Origin: Saprospiraceae bacterium
Lineage (GTDB): Bacteria; Bacteroidota; Bacteroidia; Chitinophagales; Saprospiraceae
Assembly: GCA_020629965.1 (NCBI GenBank)
Contig: JAHDCG010000066.1
Coordinates: 1-33,248 of the forward strand
Direction: 5' to 3'
DNA length: 33,248 nucleotides
The translations under genes and the position numbers were made by a program. Under the pieces are notes generated by a model that was given only the letters and a program-made list of their open reading frames with translations, did not search any database and was not told the DNA's origin. Shown in pieces: positions 31,860 through 33,248 of the stretch. Every line of letters begins with the position of its first letter. The stretch's first letter is position 1.

Positions 31860-32954
31860 ATGAGTACAAAAATCAAGAAAATACACTGTCAACTCTTCGA
31901 AGTCCCCCTACCCGAAGTCCTCTCCGATGCTAAGCACGGCGACCACTTTCACTTCGAGCTGGTCACGGCGACAATTACTCTGGAAAACGGCGCGGAAGGG
32001 ACGGGCTATACCTACACCGGCGGCAAGGGCGGTCGTGCGATTAAGGCGATGATTGAGCACGACCTCGCCCCTGCCCTGCTCGGTATGGACGGGTCAGACA
32101 TTGCAAAGTTGTACGACTTTATGGAGTGGCACATTCACTACGTGGGGCGCGGCGGCATTGCCTCGTTTGCCATATCTGCGATTGACATTGCGCTGTGGGA
32201 TATACGCTGTAAGTCGCTGAATAAACCGCTGTGGCAAGTCGCCGGCGGCGCAGGTAACACCTGCAAAGCCTACTGCGGCGGCATCGACCTGATGTTTCCC
32301 TTACCAAAGCTGTTGAATAATATCCAAGGCTACCTCGACCGCGGCTTTAACGCCGTAAAAATCAAAATCGGCAGAGAAAATTTACAGGAAGACGTAGAAC
32401 GCATCACAGCGGTGCGCAATCTCATCGGTCCCGACGTTACCTTCATGGTCGATGCCAATTATTCGATGACAGTCGCCGAGGCGATTAAAGCGGCAAAGGC
32501 ATTTGAGCACAACGATATTTACTGGTTTGAAGAACCGACAATACCGGACAATTACCAAGGCTACGCGGAAATTGCGGCGGCGACGGGCATGCCCTTAGCG
32601 ATGGGCGAAAATCTGCATACAATTCACGAATTTGAATATGCCTGCGAGCAATCCGACTTATCATTCATTCAGCCCGATGCTTCCAACTGCGGCGGTATCA
32701 GCGGTTGGCTGGCGGCGGCGACGTTAGCGAAAAAACACAATATTCCCGTCTGCTCGCACGGGATGCAGGAGCTGCACGTGAGTCTGGTTTCTTCGCAGGC
32801 GCACGGCGGTTGGTTGGAAGTACACAGCTTTCCGATTGATGAATACACGACGCGTCCTTTGGTCACGGAAAACTACCGGGCGGTCGCGCCGGATACACCG
32901 GGTACGGGTGTAGAGTTCGATTGGGAAAAGTTAGCTCCGTTTTTGCAGACCTGA
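31860..32954 (+). CDS. 3,6-anhydro-L-galactonate cycloisomerase (enolase superfamily)
   Basis: A 364-residue enolase-superfamily enzyme from the ATG at 31860 ([16 protein letters not shown]). The earlier in-frame Met at 31815 lies inside the octad repeat and is rejected. The KIKIGRE motif has Lys167/Lys169. Metal ligands are Asp198 (VDANYS), Glu224 (WFEEP) and Glu250 (MGENLHT). His300 lies in CSHGMQELH. The stretches [17 protein letters not shown] and [10 protein letters not shown] agree with what I remember of the characterised Vibrio cycloisomerase. It opens the anhydro ring to give 2-keto-3-deoxygalactonate. It closes the operon; a strong terminator follows 60 bp later. Confidence 0.88.
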   Translation: MSTKIKKIHCQLFEVPLPEVLSDAKHGDHFHFELVTATITLENGAEGTGYTYTGGKGGRAIKAMIEHDLAPALLGMDGSDIAKLYDFMEWHIHYVGRGGIASFAISAIDIALWDIRCKSLNKPLWQVAGGAGNTCKAYCGGIDLMFPLPKLLNNIQGYLDRGFNAVKIKIGRENLQEDVERITAVRNLIGPDVTFMVDANYSMTVAEAIKAAKAFEHNDIYWFEEPTIPDNYQGYAEIAAATGMPLAMGENLHTIHEFEYACEQSDLSFIQPDASNCGGISGWLAAATLAKKHNIPVCSHGMQELHVSLVSSQAHGGWLEVHSFPIDEYTTRPLVTENYRAVAPDTPGTGVEFDWEKLAPFLQT

Positions 32955-33013
32955 AACTCTCGCAGTCACGACACCGACTTTAAGAATTGAATCCATATTA
33001 AACTCCTGCACAG

Positions 33014-33046
33014 CTCTCGTTCGTTAAGAATGAGGGCTTTTTTTTT
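33014..33046 (+). terminator. Rho-independent terminator of the anhydrogalactose operon
   Basis: CTCTCGTTC (33014-33022) pairs with GAATGAGGG (33028-33036) through nine pairs including two G-T, with a 5-nt loop and nine T residues after one C. It lies 60 bp after the cycloisomerase stop, marking the end of the 28-33 kb unit. Confidence 0.85.
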
Positions 33047-33191
33047 GGAGCAAAAAGTTATGATTATACAGTAAAAACTCCTTCAAAAAAGAAATCATAA
33101 TCATCCTAAACAATCAGGGTCAAAAAATTATAGTCACACGAAAAAGTCAAAACAGAAATCAAAAAAATTCTCAAATTCTGTCCCGAATATT

Positions 33192-33248
33192 TTACAATCG
33201 CGCCACAAATTCCGTCAAACTCACCTCTCGCGTCAGTCCTAATTTTTT
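33192..33248 (-). CDS. C-terminus of a protein running off the right edge (partial)
   Basis: On the minus strand the last 57 bases encode KKLGLTREVSLTEFVARL and a TAA stop at 33192-33194. The KKLGLTREVSLTEFV ending resembles the last helix of LuxR-type response regulators, where KKLGV...R...A is common. The frame is open to the window end. With only 18 residues the family is a suggestion. The intergenic stretch 33047-33191 is AT-rich, with no further gene. Confidence 0.5.
   Translation of the reverse strand, partial: KKLGLTREVSLTEFVARL

Noticed and set aside
33047-33191. Possible iteron fragment AATCAGGGTC near 33112
   Set aside because: Only the AGGGTC half is present, once, far from the origin; likely chance.
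1-33248. tRNA, rRNA or riboswitch genes
   Set aside because: Looked for cloverleaf, CCA-end and common aptamer patterns by eye; none was convincing.

Overview
Organism. The window looks like Bacteroidota DNA, probably a marine or algae-associated member of the Saprospiria/Flavobacteriia type. The evidence is a type IX secretion C-terminal sorting domain on the first complete protein, a lipoprotein glycoside hydrolase, and red-algal galactan sugar catabolism of the kind described in marine Bacteroidota. The centre carries an iteron-regulated Rep_3-type initiator and a ParA/ribbon-helix-helix partition pair. The DNA is therefore most likely part of a plasmid, or of a secondary or integrated replicon. 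The two window ends run into other genes, so closure cannot be judged.

Layout. (a) 0-3.4 kb: a secreted T9SS protein and a five-bladed-propeller glycoside hydrolase lipoprotein, separated by nested-palindrome REP-like elements. (b) 3.3-8.3 kb, minus strand: cytochrome P450, 2Fe-2S ferredoxin, ferredoxin reductase, zinc alcohol/formaldehyde dehydrogenase and an esterase of the S-formylglutathione-hydrolase type. This set matches oxidative O-demethylation of a methylated sugar (6-O-methyl-D-galactose in porphyran is the known precedent) followed by formaldehyde disposal. A divergent AraC regulator lies at 8.6 kb. (c) 9.7-11.5 kb: 2-keto-3-deoxygluconate kinase and KDPG aldolase. (d) 12.0-16.1 kb: partition operon, a large array of CCTTTTTTCAGG-type repeats, an iteron origin, and the Rep gene. 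(e) 17.1-18.4 kb: an XRE-ImmA protein with a decayed PIN-type partner. (f) 18.5-27.4 kb, minus strand: a type I restriction-modification operon (R, then S and M) with a HipA-like kinase/DUF3037 pair and a DUF433/DUF5615 toxin-antitoxin pair sitting between R and S. HsdR carries a frameshift near its C-terminus. (g) 28.2-33.0 kb: zinc dehydrogenase, SDR, aldehyde dehydrogenase and 3,6-anhydro-L-galactonate cycloisomerase, ending at a strong terminator.

How it works together. Regions (g) and (c) together give a complete route from 3,6-anhydro-L-galactose (agar/porphyran) to pyruvate and glyceraldehyde-3-phosphate. Region (b) would unmask methylated galactose from the same polysaccharides. The two catabolic arms flank the replication, partition and defence backbone. 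The catabolic arms carry families of 7-bp or 8-bp tandem repeats just upstream of start codons, and the left arm also has REP-like elements. I see neither repeat type in the 12-28 kb backbone, which suggests a mosaic replicon. All functional statements come from reading motifs and family resemblance; no database search was run.
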